DNA of 64,000 nucleotides from Lepidostoma basale (Eukaryota; Arthropoda; Insecta; Trichoptera; Lepidostomatidae): assembly GCA_022606425.2 (NCBI GenBank), contig JAHDVF020000861.1:310001-374000 (forward strand), given 5' to 3'. The notes below the pieces were generated by a model. That model was not told the origin of the DNA. It worked only from the letters and a program-made list of their open reading frames with translations, and did not search any database. Positions 42,700 to 53,339 of this stretch are shown here, piece by piece (within the stretch, counting starts at the first letter, position 1; every line of letters begins with the position of its first letter). The position numbers were made by a program, and so were the translations under genes.

Positions 42700-42998
42700 T
42701 TAACTGAAACTTGGATCTGGCAAAAGTAAGATAAAAATAAAATAAATGCCATAGAAATGAGTGCCCAATGAAAAAATATAATGCGTGTTCTCGATAAAAC
42801 GTGTTCTCAATAAATAAAAATAAGGAATTTCTATGGTAGCGTAATGAATAGAAAATAAGGTAAAGGAAAGCTTGTGTTCGATGCCAAAAAAGTTTACAAC
42901 CATTCCTCACACAATGCATGAATATATTTAAAAAAAAATCCTCCGTCCTTTCTGCCTACCCCTCCAGGGAATCTGTGTAATTGTTAGTTAGTTAAGAA
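42700..42998 (+). mobile_element. RTE-type LINE 3' fragment, heavily decayed
   Basis: AACTTGGATCTGGCAAAAGT, AAATGCCATAGAAATGAGTG, and at the end TTTCTGCCTACCCCTCCAGG with TTGTTAGTTAGTTAAG. Confidence 0.5.
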
Positions 42999-43024
42999 GA
43001 TTATTAGTTTTTTTAAATGTTTTA

Positions 43025-43240
43025 TAGGTGTCGAATTTTTTTATGAATAAAAACACTGTTTCATCCACTTTGAGTTTATTTTTCTCGACATGTTTCGAAG
43101 GCTTACACCTTCATCATCGGGAAATATTCGTCATAATATCATCAGAATATAAAATATATTCATCATAAAAAATTCGTCATTATGGAATTCCACAGTGTTA
43201 ACGCCTAAAGTTTATCTAAAATTTTATATTTGTACTAATT
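43025..43240. repeat. Family 4 hammerhead-bearing repeat, second copy
   Basis: ATGAATAAAAACACTGTTTC and CACTTTGAGTTTATTTTTCT, then the minus-strand motif, then AAAAATTCGTCATTATGGAA and TTCCACAGTGTTAACGCC, in the same order as 25826-26240. Confidence 0.65.
43081..43124 (-). ncRNA. Hammerhead-like motif, family 4
   Basis: Minus strand: CCGATGA, extra U, stem II GAAGG/CCTTC with loop UGUAAG, GAAA, CATG, UC, GAGAAA. One change (U4 to C) from the canonical core. Confidence 0.5.
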
Positions 43241-43244
43241 TCAA

Positions 43245-43605
43245 ATCTTCCGTGATTGTTTGATCATGCCACATTATTCTTGGCGTTCCTCTATGCCTTG
43301 TTATGTTTGCATCGCTAACTTGTGCCCGAACCATCTTAATGATCCTTTCATTGTTTGTTCATATCACTTTCATTCGCACTTGTTATATTTGCATTTGACA
43401 CTCTATCATATAAAGATACACACATTCGTTTAAGAGATCTTATTTGTACTACATTTGTTCTACATTCGTCCTTTTCGTCTTTTCTAACATTTTCATTAAT
43501 CATTTTTAAAAATATTGCAACATCGGAGAGACTTACGGATTATTGATCATATTCCTAGACACAGTTGAGAACATAGGACTAGTTATCCCTTCGGAAAAAT
43601 ATCCC
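43245..43605 (-). mobile_element. RTE fragment, decayed, split by the MITE at 43606
   Basis: The minus strand carries degraded GIEERQE-, NDANITR-, SLRWFGH- and EMRSLKRMC-like stretches to about 43500. A further piece (RKWIIQWKEDLLDEFVV-like) follows the MITE at 43880-43960. Confidence 0.5.
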
Positions 43606-43859
43606 GAACTCTTTTTTAGAGGTTTGGTTTTTAAACTGGCAACTTTGTTTCTACAGACTGTCAATTTGACAGTTGACAGTTGATTTGTAGTCAGGACGTT
43701 TTGCCATTTCACCTAGTTGCTCACGATTGTGCTTCATTCGAGCTAGCCGTGGCGCTCATATGCCCGAAATCATATTTAAACAATAATGGCATAAATTTAA
43801 CATTATTTTAATGGTTTTTTTTTTCATTTTGAATTTGTATAGCTCTAAAAAAACACCCT
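43606..43859. mobile_element. Tc1/mariner-derived MITE
   Basis: A deletion derivative of the element at 21904-22402: it keeps TTTTTTAGAGGTTTGGTTTT, GACTGTCAATTTGACAGTTG, GATTGTGCTTCATTCGAGCT and the right end CTCTAAAAAAACACCCTT, with the transposase N-terminus removed. Confidence 0.7.
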
Positions 43860-44259
43860 TTATATAACAATCTGTACAATACAATAGATTTACACTACAA
43901 ATTCGTCTAAGAGATCCTCTTTCCACTGTATAATCTACTTTCATCATTTTTTTAAACTTACTTAATACCGTTAGAAGTCTTGTTGTTTGAACTAACATTA
44001 TTTATAGTAAGCTATTGAAAGAATATGATTTTAGATAAATCTACATTTGAATTACCAATCGTTTGGATACATTGTTATATTAGATGTTTGCCCTGACTTT
44101 GTGACCTATTCCTCGAGGAATTTAGTTGAGAAAGATAACTTCGTCCGGACCGCGTGCCTTTGCGGTTGCAACATTTAACCTTAGGGCAAGGGCGTATGTA
44201 TTGCAGAAGGTAAGAACGGATAACAAATCTCCGATGGTTCATAAAAAAGGGTCTATTGT

Positions 44260-44410
44260 TCTAATTCAGTCATTCCCAAAGTGGTCTATGTCGACCCCCA
44301 GAGGTATATTCCGACTTTCAAGGGGTCCACGTCAATGAAAACAATAATTGGAGGTCCATTAGATGTTAATGGGGGTACATGAGAGTGGATCCCATTTAGG
44401 AAGGCCTTCA
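44260..44410. mobile_element. hAT-like remnant (tentative)
   Basis: CAGTCATTCCCAAAGTGGTC and the following GACCCCCAGAGG and AAGGGGTCCACG resemble the ends of decayed hAT elements found widely in animals. No second end is clear. 43960-44260 and 44410-44810 have no other recognised feature. Confidence 0.3.
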
Positions 44411-44814
44411 CCAAAATTTTGGCTCCCCCAAAAATTTATTCATCCACCTCACATATAATACTTACGTAATACTTTTTTTATAATTGACATAAATTCCCAT
44501 ATAAATATTAACATGATATTTGCTTTACTCTTCTTCTTTTTCTAATTATACTTTATCGTTTCTTTTTATATATTGTTTTTAAACGTTTCTAAATTATATT
44601 GTTGTCATATTTTTTTCTTACTATATTGTTCATTTAAACCTTTTTTATGTTCTTTTTTTAATTGTAATCATACACGCATTGGAAAACATCTGTTATAAAT
44701 GTTTTTTTTTTATAAATTGATTTGAAAAAATAACATATATCAATATTTCATTATTGTCTCTCTCATTAAAGCATTGATTTTTGGTGTATTTATTTTATGT
44801 AAAAATGTTGGATT

Positions 44815-45265
44815 TGAAAAGCCAAATATGGAACTGGCAGAAGAAAGATGAGAGCAGAATAAATGCGGTAGAGATGAGGTCCCCAAGACGTATGTGTGGT
44901 AGAACGATGTACAACAAAATCTCAATTGCTGATATTAGAAAGGAGTGTAGAGCAATGGAAGGTATTATGAACAAAATTATGAAAGGATCGCTACGTTGGT
45001 TCGTACATATGGATCGCATGGGTAAAGAAAGAATGTTAAAAAAAGTATACGTTAACGATATAAATGGAGTACCGAGTCGAGGTACACCGAGGAAAACATG
45101 GCATTACCAAATTAATTAAATTTTAAAGGTTGGTCATGTTAGAAGCCGGAAGAATCGAAGTGCGTGTATGACTCGCTTTATGCGCGCGATAGAGTAGTGT
45201 GGCGGACCATTCTCTCTGCCTACCCCTACGGGGAAACGGCGTGATGGTTTGTTGTTGTTGTTTAA
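44815..45265 (+). mobile_element. RTE-type LINE 3' end, (TTG)n tail
   Basis: Plus strand: QIWNWQKKDESRINAVEMRS, PRRMCGRTMYNKISIADIRK, GIMNKIMKGSLRWFVHMDRM, KKVYVNDINGVPSRGTPRKT and a frameshift, then RSRKNRSACMTRFM and GGGGAAACGGCGTGATGG plus (TTG)n. One of the better copies of the (TTG)n-tailed subfamily. Confidence 0.8.
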
Positions 45266-45424
45266 TGGCATCGTAAGGTAGAATGCTATGGCTTAGAGCC
45301 ATAGATAGCTACCATATTCCCTCATGAAGAGATACCTCAGAATTTTTAATGCAAAAACATATAGACAACCTAACAGACAAGTTAGCATCGCTATACTCCC
45401 TCTTCTACAAAATACAGAATTATA

Positions 45425-45520
45425 TACCAAGAAGGGAAAAAGTTGTTTGTGGAAAAAGTATGAATGTCCGGTCTATTCTCTTGCCTACCCCTGCGGAGAA
45501 ACAGCGTGATGGTTTTTTGT
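45425..45520 (+). mobile_element. RTE 3' terminal scrap
   Basis: AGTATGAATGTCCGGTCTAT, CTTGCCTACCCCTGCGGAGA and AACAGCGTGATGGTTTTTTG match the RTE terminus. Confidence 0.5.
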
Positions 45521-45895
45521 TAACTCTATAAAACTGAGCTCTGTGACAGCTTAAAAAACAAATCAATAGTTGATTAATTTGAAAATAGATTCAATATTTG
45601 TAAAGCAGGAGGTCTACACAAAACAGAAAAAATCCGCACGTGCTCTCGGGACAAAAAAAAGCTTGGGGACATCTGTTCTACATTCATTGATGATGCAAGC
45701 CCGCATCGGATTCTGAGAACTCAGGACCGGACGAGAGGGAACTGATACTCCCTCAACAAAATACTTACGAGATTCTTCAACATGGATTTCTTTTTGTGTT
45801 TTATTGTATACCCCATTCATGTCACGTGGGTCAATCTTTTTGATCCAATACCGCTGTTTAATGATGTATTAATCATTCAAATGACTCACATATTA

Positions 45896-46275
45896 TCGTC
45901 ACCTGAGAGTAAGAGGGTTCCAACTTACAAAATTTTACATTTGGCTTTTTTTCGTGAAAAGGATTCTTACTAACATTATCTATACGTACAATTAAAAAAA
46001 ACATGTGATTGTATCGTCATTTTGATGTTACGAAAAGAATCAAGTTCCATCTGATCATTCAAAACACACGATTCACTGAAGAAGGATTCATTTACACTTA
46101 GAACTTTATTATTCCAACTGTCGCCAGAAAATTTACACGCTTCTCGGTAAAAGAGTTTCATCTGCTTCAGATGGAACCCTTTTATTCCAAGATACACACC
46201 GAAACCCACAAAACTTTGACTTCATTTTTCTCAGTTTTTTTTGACAGTTGGAACCTTCTTACTCTCAGGTGACGA
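45896..46275. mobile_element. MITE with 29-bp TIRs
   Basis: 45896-45924 (TCGTCACCTGAGAGTAAGAG...) and 46247-46275 (...CTTACTCTCAGGTGACGA) are reverse complements with one mismatch. The 380-bp element has no transposase. I do not recognise the family. Confidence 0.7.
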
Positions 46276-46299
46276 ATGCAGAATATTAATTACAACTAA

Positions 46300-46375
46300 T
46301 TAGCTAACCATCACCCCGTCTCCTCGAAGGGCTAGACTGAAATAATGGACCGCCACACTATTATTTCTTTCATGT
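46300..46375 (-). mobile_element. RTE 3' terminal scrap
   Basis: CTAACCATCACCCCGTCTCC to GGACCGCCACACTATTATTT. Only the terminus remains. Confidence 0.55.
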
Positions 46376-46669
46376 AATTTTCAAGGGCACTATGAAATCA
46401 TTTACGATTTTCTGTGTGTTGATTGTACTGTCTTTGACATCCATGCAGAGTTTCATGTCAACATATTCATTTGCTGCAGAGTTACACGTATTTTTGTAAA
46501 CATACTAATGTGAGTTTTTCGAATTATTTCATCAATCTAGTCGAAACGGTGCCCGACATTCTTCCTAATGTCGAACCATCTGTCATGCGTTCCTGAAATT
46601 ATGTATTATATTTTACCTGTTCTCAATCGATATCATAAAGCTTAATTTTATTTAAATTTTCATGTAGAG

Positions 46670-47037
46670 CATTATGTGTTATTACATTATGTGCTAAATT
46701 AAAAAAAACGATGGATTCATGGAACATATTATAAATTAAATAGACAATATGTGCACCATCTAAAAAGAACATTTTGTGTTAAATTATTTTTATTTTGTTA
46801 TTTTATTTTATATCATTGTATTTTATATTATTTGTTTTAGATTTATTTTGTGGGTGTTGGACGATCGAAGTGTGCGCGGGAGATGCTTATTGGTGGCGAT
46901 GAGGTTCGCAACCCATCACACCGCGTCTCCCGCGAAAAGAGAAAGATGGAGTGCCGCATCAGTAAAAGTGTGACAGTCCTTTCTTTCTGCCTACCCTTTC
47001 GGGGAGACGGCGTGATGGTTAGTTAGTTAGTTAGTTT
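46670..47037 (+). mobile_element. RTE-tailed SINE-like repeat, second full copy
   Basis: Near-identical partner of 34972-35345 from CATTATGTGTTATTACATTA to GTTAGTTAGTTAGTTTAG, with a small deletion in the CTCCCGCGAAAAGAGAAAGA region. 47040-47580 has no gene; a hAT-like scrap (CACCAGTGGTCACCAAACTA) lies at 47484. Confidence 0.75.
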
Positions 47038-47584
47038 AGAGAGCAGTATTTTTGTGGTTAGAAATTTTAAATTTACAGACATAAAACAATAAAACACTTT
47101 GTACTTAAACACGGTAAACGTGTTTTCTTCCTAAAAAACGAGGTTAAATAAATACGTCATTTTTCAAAGTAAAATGGGTTATCAATTCGTAATCCAGTAT
47201 AACTCTTATCGGCTCTACTACCAACAACAATACCCAGCATTAAATCAATTCGTACTGCAGATAATTCCTACTTCAAAAAATCGTTTCAAAACCTGCAGTA
47301 ACGCCAATGAAACTCAAATATAACCTTAACAATTCGCAAATACATACACTTCAAGGAAAGATTCGCAAACCTTGGTTTGCGAAATATTGGTTTGCGAACA
47401 AACTAGACTTAACAAAGAATAGTATTCACTCTCCAAAGTGATAAAAATAGATATGTCATTTTTATCAGTTTATTCACTATACACCAGTGGTCACCAAACT
47501 ATTCACTTTGAAGAGCTAAATATCAGCAGCACAACGTTTTAAATATATTTTTAATACCAAATGTTTATGGTACAAGAATTAAAA

Positions 47585-47925
47585 TGAATGAAAACGTCAT
47601 TTTCAAAAAAAAAAAATTGTCTATGTGAGTGACAGAAAAGTTTTATTATATTTTATGGAAATGACGTGTTTCTAATGCCTTCTTCTTCTTCTTCAAGTGC
47701 CCTGTCGGGTCCCCCCAACGTTGGCGATCACCTCGGCGAACCTCTCCCTGTCCCGCGCCGCTCGGAACAGCTCCTCCACACTTCGGATGCCGGTCCACTC
47801 CCTCACGTTTCGCAGCCATCTCGTACCAATGTCAGTTAGAAAAGGTGGTACTTTTAATGCCTTAGTAAAGCAAAATATGTCATTCTCATAAAATATGGTA
47901 AAAAATAGACGTTTACGTTCGTATT
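47585..47925. repeat. Family 6 foldback repeat split by a LINE
   Basis: The left arm (AAAACGTCATTTTC, ATGGAAATGACGTGTTTCTA) and right arm (GCAAAATATGTCATTCTCAT, AATAGACGTTTACGTTCG) are inverted copies. The LINE B piece lies between identical TAATGCCTT sequences. Confidence 0.6.
47682..47854 (-). mobile_element. LINE fragment (family B) with 9-bp duplication
   Basis: (CTT)n tail, GTGCCCTGTCGGGTCCCCCC and the minus-strand VREWTGIRSVEELFRAARDR block, nearly identical to 15590. Flanked by TAATGCCTT at 47673-47681 and 47855-47863. Confidence 0.8.
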
Positions 47926-48249
47926 TATATGGAATAAATATGTATACAAGAACCTTATTTTATGATGTCAGTAAAACTAGACTCGCATAATATAACTAGA
48001 TTTTATTCATTTTAATAACCATATTAATAAAACTTACAATTTGATTCACAAAATGTCGTGTTTAAAATAATCCACGCCCCTACATTTTCATGGAAAATTT
48101 GGGAAAATCTGGGTTTTTTGTCCGTGTTTTCAATTTCATCCACGATTCTAGGTTCTCATAATAAGACTGAATGAGTTTCAAATTCTGCTTAGTACTAAAA
48201 AAAAATAATATTGTAGATATAAAAAAAAAATCAAACGTATTTTAGGTCT

Positions 48250-48490
48250 GGAATAACAAATGTCGTCAAAAGGTGTCTAAGCTTAAATGGTCATTTGCAG
48301 GACATGTTGCCAGTCTGGGAGACCAAAGACGAACTGAAAGGATAGTGGAATGGAGACCTCGTGAAGATGGAAGAAGTAGATGAAGACCCCCCACACGGTG
48401 GTCTGATGATTTAAGGAGTATTGCTGGTCACTGGATGCAGAAAGCGCAAGACAGGAATGGAGCTCTACTCGTATGTCCAGCAGTGTAAGC
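48250..48490 (+). mobile_element. LINE 3' fragment (family E)
   Basis: VSKLKWSFAGHVASLGDQRR, TERIVEWRPREDGRSR, a stop, RPPTRWSDDLRSIAGHWMQK and AQDRNGALL, then TATGTCCAGCAGTGTAA. Relative of 16885-17075. Confidence 0.75.
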
Positions 48491-48544
48491 ATTTTAAATA
48501 TTTAATGTTCGATTAACAATGATGGTAAACTCGAAAATTAAATA

Positions 48545-48745
48545 ATTAATCCGAATGAAAACGTTTCTTTCCTAGAAGTTTTAATATATATTTTTAATGG
48601 GATAGACATGTTTTGCCTTACTGGAGCATAATCAAATGTAAGTGTATCAAATATATGATAATGCCATCGCAAAGCGAATCATGCCATACCCATAAAATAT
48701 TATATAATAACACTTCTAGAAAACACATTTCCATTCGTATCAAAT
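48545..48745. repeat. Family 6 foldback repeat with two degraded motifs
   Basis: The arms TTTCCTAGAAGTTTTAATAT and AACACTTCTAGAAAACACAT are inverted. Motifs at 48603-48640 (minus) and 48653-48690 (plus) keep TGATNATGC, CATG and fragments of GAAA but are mutated. 48746-49140 has no recognised feature. Confidence 0.55.
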
Positions 48746-49206
48746 AAGTATTTTAAACATGCCCCTTGTGGAAGAGTCCTACTCAAGTAGTCACAGAACA
48801 GCATTGAGCTCGCGAACCGTAGTTTACCGACCACTAATGTATACAAATATCCCTCAATACTCGAAATAATCTTGTGATGAATGAACCTATTATTGTAAAA
48901 GAACATGAATGAAACTTTAGAGATATCTCCCTCCCCTTTGCATAAAAAAATAAATTAAATCTTGCCAGTTCGTTTTTTGACTAATATAAGAGTTTATAAA
49001 TGCGCCATCTTTGAAATCCATATTTAAATTTCAGATGAGTGTCTTTAACAGCATCAACACAAATTATTATTATTTATTATATTGAAAAAAATAAGTTTCC
49101 AAAAAAGGAAAACTTCTTCAAATCGGACTTTTTCATTACTACTAATTAATATGTCTTTTTCTTTTTTTGTGTACTTTGTATATGCAACACTAACTTTAAA
49201 AAAAAT

Positions 49207-49242
49207 TACATATCAGACATGTTTCATATTATTAAGTGATAC
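49207..49242 (-). ncRNA. Hammerhead-like motif, family 7, left arm (degraded)
   Basis: Minus strand: ATCA, CTTAATA where the core should be, no stem II, then intact GAAA, CATG, UC and TGAT. Only the 3' half survives. Confidence 0.35.
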
Positions 49243-49652
49243 ATATTTAAAATATTATGAATTGATTCATAATATTTGTGATAACTAAAGCATGTTCCAA
49301 AATAAATCTTAAGAACATCTGTCAAAACCGATCATATTTGTAAACAATTTTATAATATTTTAAATATGTATCTTTATAATATCGCACCTTGAGTGTAAAA
49401 CCGAAACAAGTGCAAATATATAATTTGGAGATGTGGGAGTTTAAAGACTTCATATTGCTTGGAAAAACTGTTTTTTTTTTTAAATAAACCAATTTTTTTT
49501 CGGTTTATAGGTTTATTACTTTAAACTGAAAATCATTGGATTATTTTAAAAAAAAAACAGTTTTTCCAAGCAATATGAAGTCTTTAAACTCCCATATCTC
49601 CAAACTGTATATTTGCACTTGTTTCAATTTTACACTCACGGTGCGATATGTA

Positions 49653-49690
49653 TCACTGAAGAAGGACCGGTTGTCCAAAACATGTCTGAC
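49653..49690 (+). ncRNA. Hammerhead-like motif, family 7, right arm
   Basis: Stem I TCA/TGA, CTGAAGA (49656-49662), extra A, stem II GGAC/GTCC with loop CGGUU, AAAA (GAAA expected), CATG (49681-49684), TC. The G-to-A change lies in a CpG-to-CpA context, so it may be simple deamination of an active ancestor. Confidence 0.5.
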
Positions 49691-50494
49691 ATGAAATAAT
49701 TTTTTTTTAAAGTTAGTGTTGTATATATTTACAAAGTATACAAAAAAGAAAAATACAAATCAAACATCTACAACGCAAAGTATGGCGAACATAGAAGAAA
49801 TACTCATTAATCAATTGGAAGAGAAAATTTAATTCTTGAAGTTCATGTGGGAAGTTACATATGAGGGTATTATTTGCAAACCTGGCAAACTCCATCATTA
49901 GATGCTTTGAGTAAATCACAAAAAACTGATACGCTAATAAAATGCGCTTTTTTACGATATTTATTTTTTTCATCTCAACCAGTTAGTATTTTAGTATTTA
50001 AAAGTAATCAGCCATTTAATAATCATCATTATGTTGATTATTAAAGTAAAATAATGAATTTCATTTTTGGAGTTTGCCAGCTTTGCAACACTCAAGTGGA
50101 GGTTGCCATGTTTGCAACAAACCCTATATTTTAATAGGAAAATTCTTCAGAATGAAGCCGAATTTGAAACTGAAAATCAATAAAAATTGTGTGCGAATGT
50201 ATTATGAATAAGACCCAATTCATATCTCACTTTTGATTGTTGGTGTAGTTTGCTGGGTTTGCAAATAGTACCCTCATATATAATATAAACAAAACAAATT
50301 GTTTATGAATGTGGTAGGTTTTGACAGATTTTAAATGATTTTTTTTTTCGAACGTTTTGTGCATGTGTTGTAACAAATATTTTTAATAAATCTAAAATTA
50401 CAAGTTAAGTTCTCAGTGGGGTTCAGATATTAATCTTACGAAAAAAGAAACATCAATTATTGGACTTGAAGTTAAATTTATTTGATAATTAAAT

Positions 50495-50770
50495 AAAACG
50501 ATGTTTTTTTAACTACTTCCACTTTTGTCTTTATTTAGACAGCGTCAGACCTGTAATACCAATATTTAAATTCAGAAAATTTTACATAAATATTTGAAGA
50601 CAATTTTTGTATAGAATCATGTTTACCACCCCTGATCTGTATGTATTTAAAGGACTAAGTTTACAATAGTGTCACCAGTCTGTCGATGCCAGCGAGCCTG
50701 GCGAAACCGGTCGCTGTCTAAATAAAGACAAAAGTGGAAGTAGTTAAAAAAAACATCGTTTTATTTCATT
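50495..50770. repeat. Foldback repeat, family 5b, copy 1
   Basis: AACTACTTCCACTTTTGTCT (about 50511) and AGACAAAAGTGGAAGTAGTT (about 50725) are perfect inverted arms. The right arm carries GCCAGCGAGCCTGGC, GAAA, CCGG, TC. The left arm has lost the matching motif. Confidence 0.75.
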
Positions 50771-51369
50771 ATTATTTAAAATGAACTTCCATCAAGAGAT
50801 TTCAGTAAAATCATTTGATTATCTTAAATTTATTTGATTATTAAGTTATTATATATTAATATTATTAACATGTAAAATTACAACGCCATTATCTCGAACA
50901 AATTATATTTTTGAATGATGGTTAACAATTATGAATTTTCAATACAAAATAATGGCGAATATAGAAGTGAATTCATTCATTTGAACGTTGCGTAAAACAG
51001 ATAATGGTCGAAAATCGTTTAATTTCTAGGCCAAATTACTTTCATCCGTATTGCACACTTTGTTTGGTTTATTACCTTTTAATTTGGAGGACAGCCCAAT
51101 AATATCCATCTATCAGTTTCGCGGAGAGATATCGCAATCATTTTATACCAAAAAATTACTTCCTGCATATTTAAGAACGCGTTTTTATGTGTTTCAATTG
51201 TTTATTGAAATTGAATACGATTTTACAATTGATTCATTGAAAATACACGTACACATTCTAAGATTATTTTTATAAAATATTCACAGCTTTATCCAGATAA
51301 CACAATCGTAGTCTGCCTGCATTGCTTGGTTCTACTGGATTTTTGGACGTAATAATATAATACTAAATT

Positions 51370-51545
51370 ATTCATATGTTTTGAAATTTTATTGTAGAAG
51401 AGTCTTCGACCGTTTTCAGTGGCTCACTGCCGTCTTCTGATCTAGATCATCAAAGGATTGCAGCGATCTACCGAAACCGGTCAAGGACACAAACATTAGT
51501 GAATTTTATCTAAATATACATTTTAAAAATATATTAGGTATATTA
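51370..51545. repeat. Foldback repeat, family 5
   Basis: The left GTCTTCGACCGTTTTCAGTG and right CTACCGAAACCGGTCAAGGA are inverted motif copies. On the minus strand the left one reads CAGAAGA, extra base, GGC...GCC, GAAA, ACGG, UC. Confidence 0.5.
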
Positions 51546-52103
51546 ATTAATCTTCTAACGTTATTTGCACTTACATTGTTTTATATTATTAATCACCAGT
51601 GACTAATAAAATAATTATTTTCCAAATATACCAATTCTACTCCAGATACCTACAGGAATATATAGAGAGATTATTAATTAATGTTATAAGTCGGAAGAAT
51701 CGACGTGCGTGTATGGCTCACTGTATGAATGCGGAGGAAGCTAGAGAGGTGTGCCAGGATACAGTTATGTGGCGGTCCATTCTCTCTGCCTACCCCTACG
51801 GGGAAACGGCGTGATGGTTTGTTTTTGTTGTTGTTGTTGTTAATTAATCTTCTAACGTTATTTACACTTACATTGTTTTATCGTATTAATCTCCAGTGAC
51901 TATAAAAATTATTATTTTCCAAATCTACCAATTCTACTCCTGATACCTACAGGAATATATACGAGTGTAGAGATATTAATTAATCTTCTAACGTTATTTG
52001 CATTTACATGGTTTTATCTTATTAATCCCCAAGTGACTATTAAATTTTTTTTTCCAAATCTACCAATTCTAACTCTTGATACCTACGGTATTATAATAAT
52101 AAA
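51541..52103 (+). repeat. Three-unit minisatellite (about 138 bp per unit), split by RTE
   Basis: Units start TTAATCTTCTAACGTTATTT at about 51545, 51844 and 51980 and share CAATTCTACTCCTGATACCT with small changes. An RTE piece lies between units 1 and 2. Confidence 0.8.
51683..51839 (+). mobile_element. RTE 3' end, (TTG)n, with 9-bp duplication
   Basis: VISRKNRRACMAHCMNAEEA, REVCQDTVMWRSILSAYPYG, then GGAAACGGCGTGATGG and (TTG)n. TTAATTAAT flanks it at 51674-51682 and 51840-51848. A very short, strongly 5'-truncated insertion. 52104-52430 has no recognised feature. Confidence 0.8.
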
Positions 52104-52429
52104 TAAACTTTACCTTGCAATAATTCACAGACGTTGCAAGAATATATCAACCATTCCTTTTAATGTTGATTTTTAAGTAAGCTATTAGTTCTACATTCTA
52201 AAATAGAATTTTTATCACAAAATGCCATCGAATTAATGATTACACCACCCATTCACAGGGAAATCTCCGGTAACTCCGTGATACTTAAATTTCTGTAAGT
52301 ATAATATCGTTATAATTAGAAAATTTCTACGAAAATTAACAACTATGTTAGACTAAATAAAAATAACTATGTAAGACGTTAAAATTTCTTTTATTTTCAA
52401 ATGAAATTAAAGCATTCACAATAAACTCA

Positions 52430-53062
52430 CTCAATTGTTGCAAATAAACTCACACTGCTTGTGGACGTTTATTGCGATCATGCCCCATCGGAAAATCATG
52501 CAGAGAATGGTATAGACGCTTTAAAGCTGGTGATTTTAGCGTTGAAGACCATTGAAGACCGAAAAATTAACTTCTCAAACCGGATGAAACTGTCTCGGGG
52601 GAAGTCTACCGACAACAACTAGTGCGATTAAAGCAGGCACTGGCTGAAAAACGACCGGAATGGGGCAATATGCACAGCAAACTGATTCTTCAACACGACA
52701 ACGCTCGACCTCACATCACAATCGCAATCAAAAACTACATACAAAATATGGATTGGGAGATTATACAGCACCCGTCTTATTCACCAGACGTGGCACCATC
52801 GGACTACCACTTGTTCAGATTTATGACGCTTGCCTTAGAAGAGCAGCACTTCAATTCATATGCAGATGTCAAGAATTGGGCCGATGCCTGGATTACCTCA
52901 AAAGATGAGACGTTTTTTCGACGATGGAATCATCAATTGCCAGAAAGATGGTAAAAGTAGTGGCTAACGATGGAAATTATTTTGATTGATGTGTTTTTTT
53001 TTATTTTAACTTTCAAATAAATTGGATTTTCACAAAAAAATGGTCCTAACTTTCCCGAACAA
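52430..53062 (+). mobile_element. Mariner transposon, internally deleted
   Basis: The 5' part encodes REWYRRFKAGDFSVEDH, the N-terminal helix-turn-helix end, then runs into LLKPDETVSGEVYRQQL. The frame at 52622-52954 has the second and third catalytic aspartates: LILQHDNARPHI and SPDVAPSDYHLF with 34 residues between them, as in DD34D mariners, followed by QHFNSYADVKNW and a stop. The first aspartate region is deleted, so it is dead. The 3' end contains GGTCCTAACTTTCCCGAAC. Confidence 0.85.
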
Positions 53063-53339
53063 CCAATATATCACGAAGTTACCACAGATACATTTAACAC
53101 TTTGTCCGAAAGTGAATATTTATGGAAACCAGAAGCCGCTCACCTGAATATTTATACCCTTTCTGCGAAATTAGTATATATCCACGACTTGAATAATTAC
53201 CTCAACAATCTATTTTTATTCTTGCACGCGAAATGGTTTTTATCGTTTCACCTTTACCAAAGTTCTCGGCTCCTACGTTTCTTAACAAACGTACCCAGGT
53301 GTTTGTTAAAGTTATTGCCGTGATTTTTTTGCCAACTTG

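Larger units (their letters stand above)
49150..49765. repeat. Nested large inverted repeat (family 7)
   Basis: The outer arms (about 49150-49250 and 49640-49765) share TTGTGTACTTTGTATA-like and AACACTAACTTTAAAAAAAA. The inner arms (about 49375-49480 and 49540-49655) share GTTTAAAGACTTCATATTGC and TTGGAAAAACTGTTTTTTTT. A transcript would fold into a long hairpin. 49770-50490 has no recognised feature. Confidence 0.75.
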
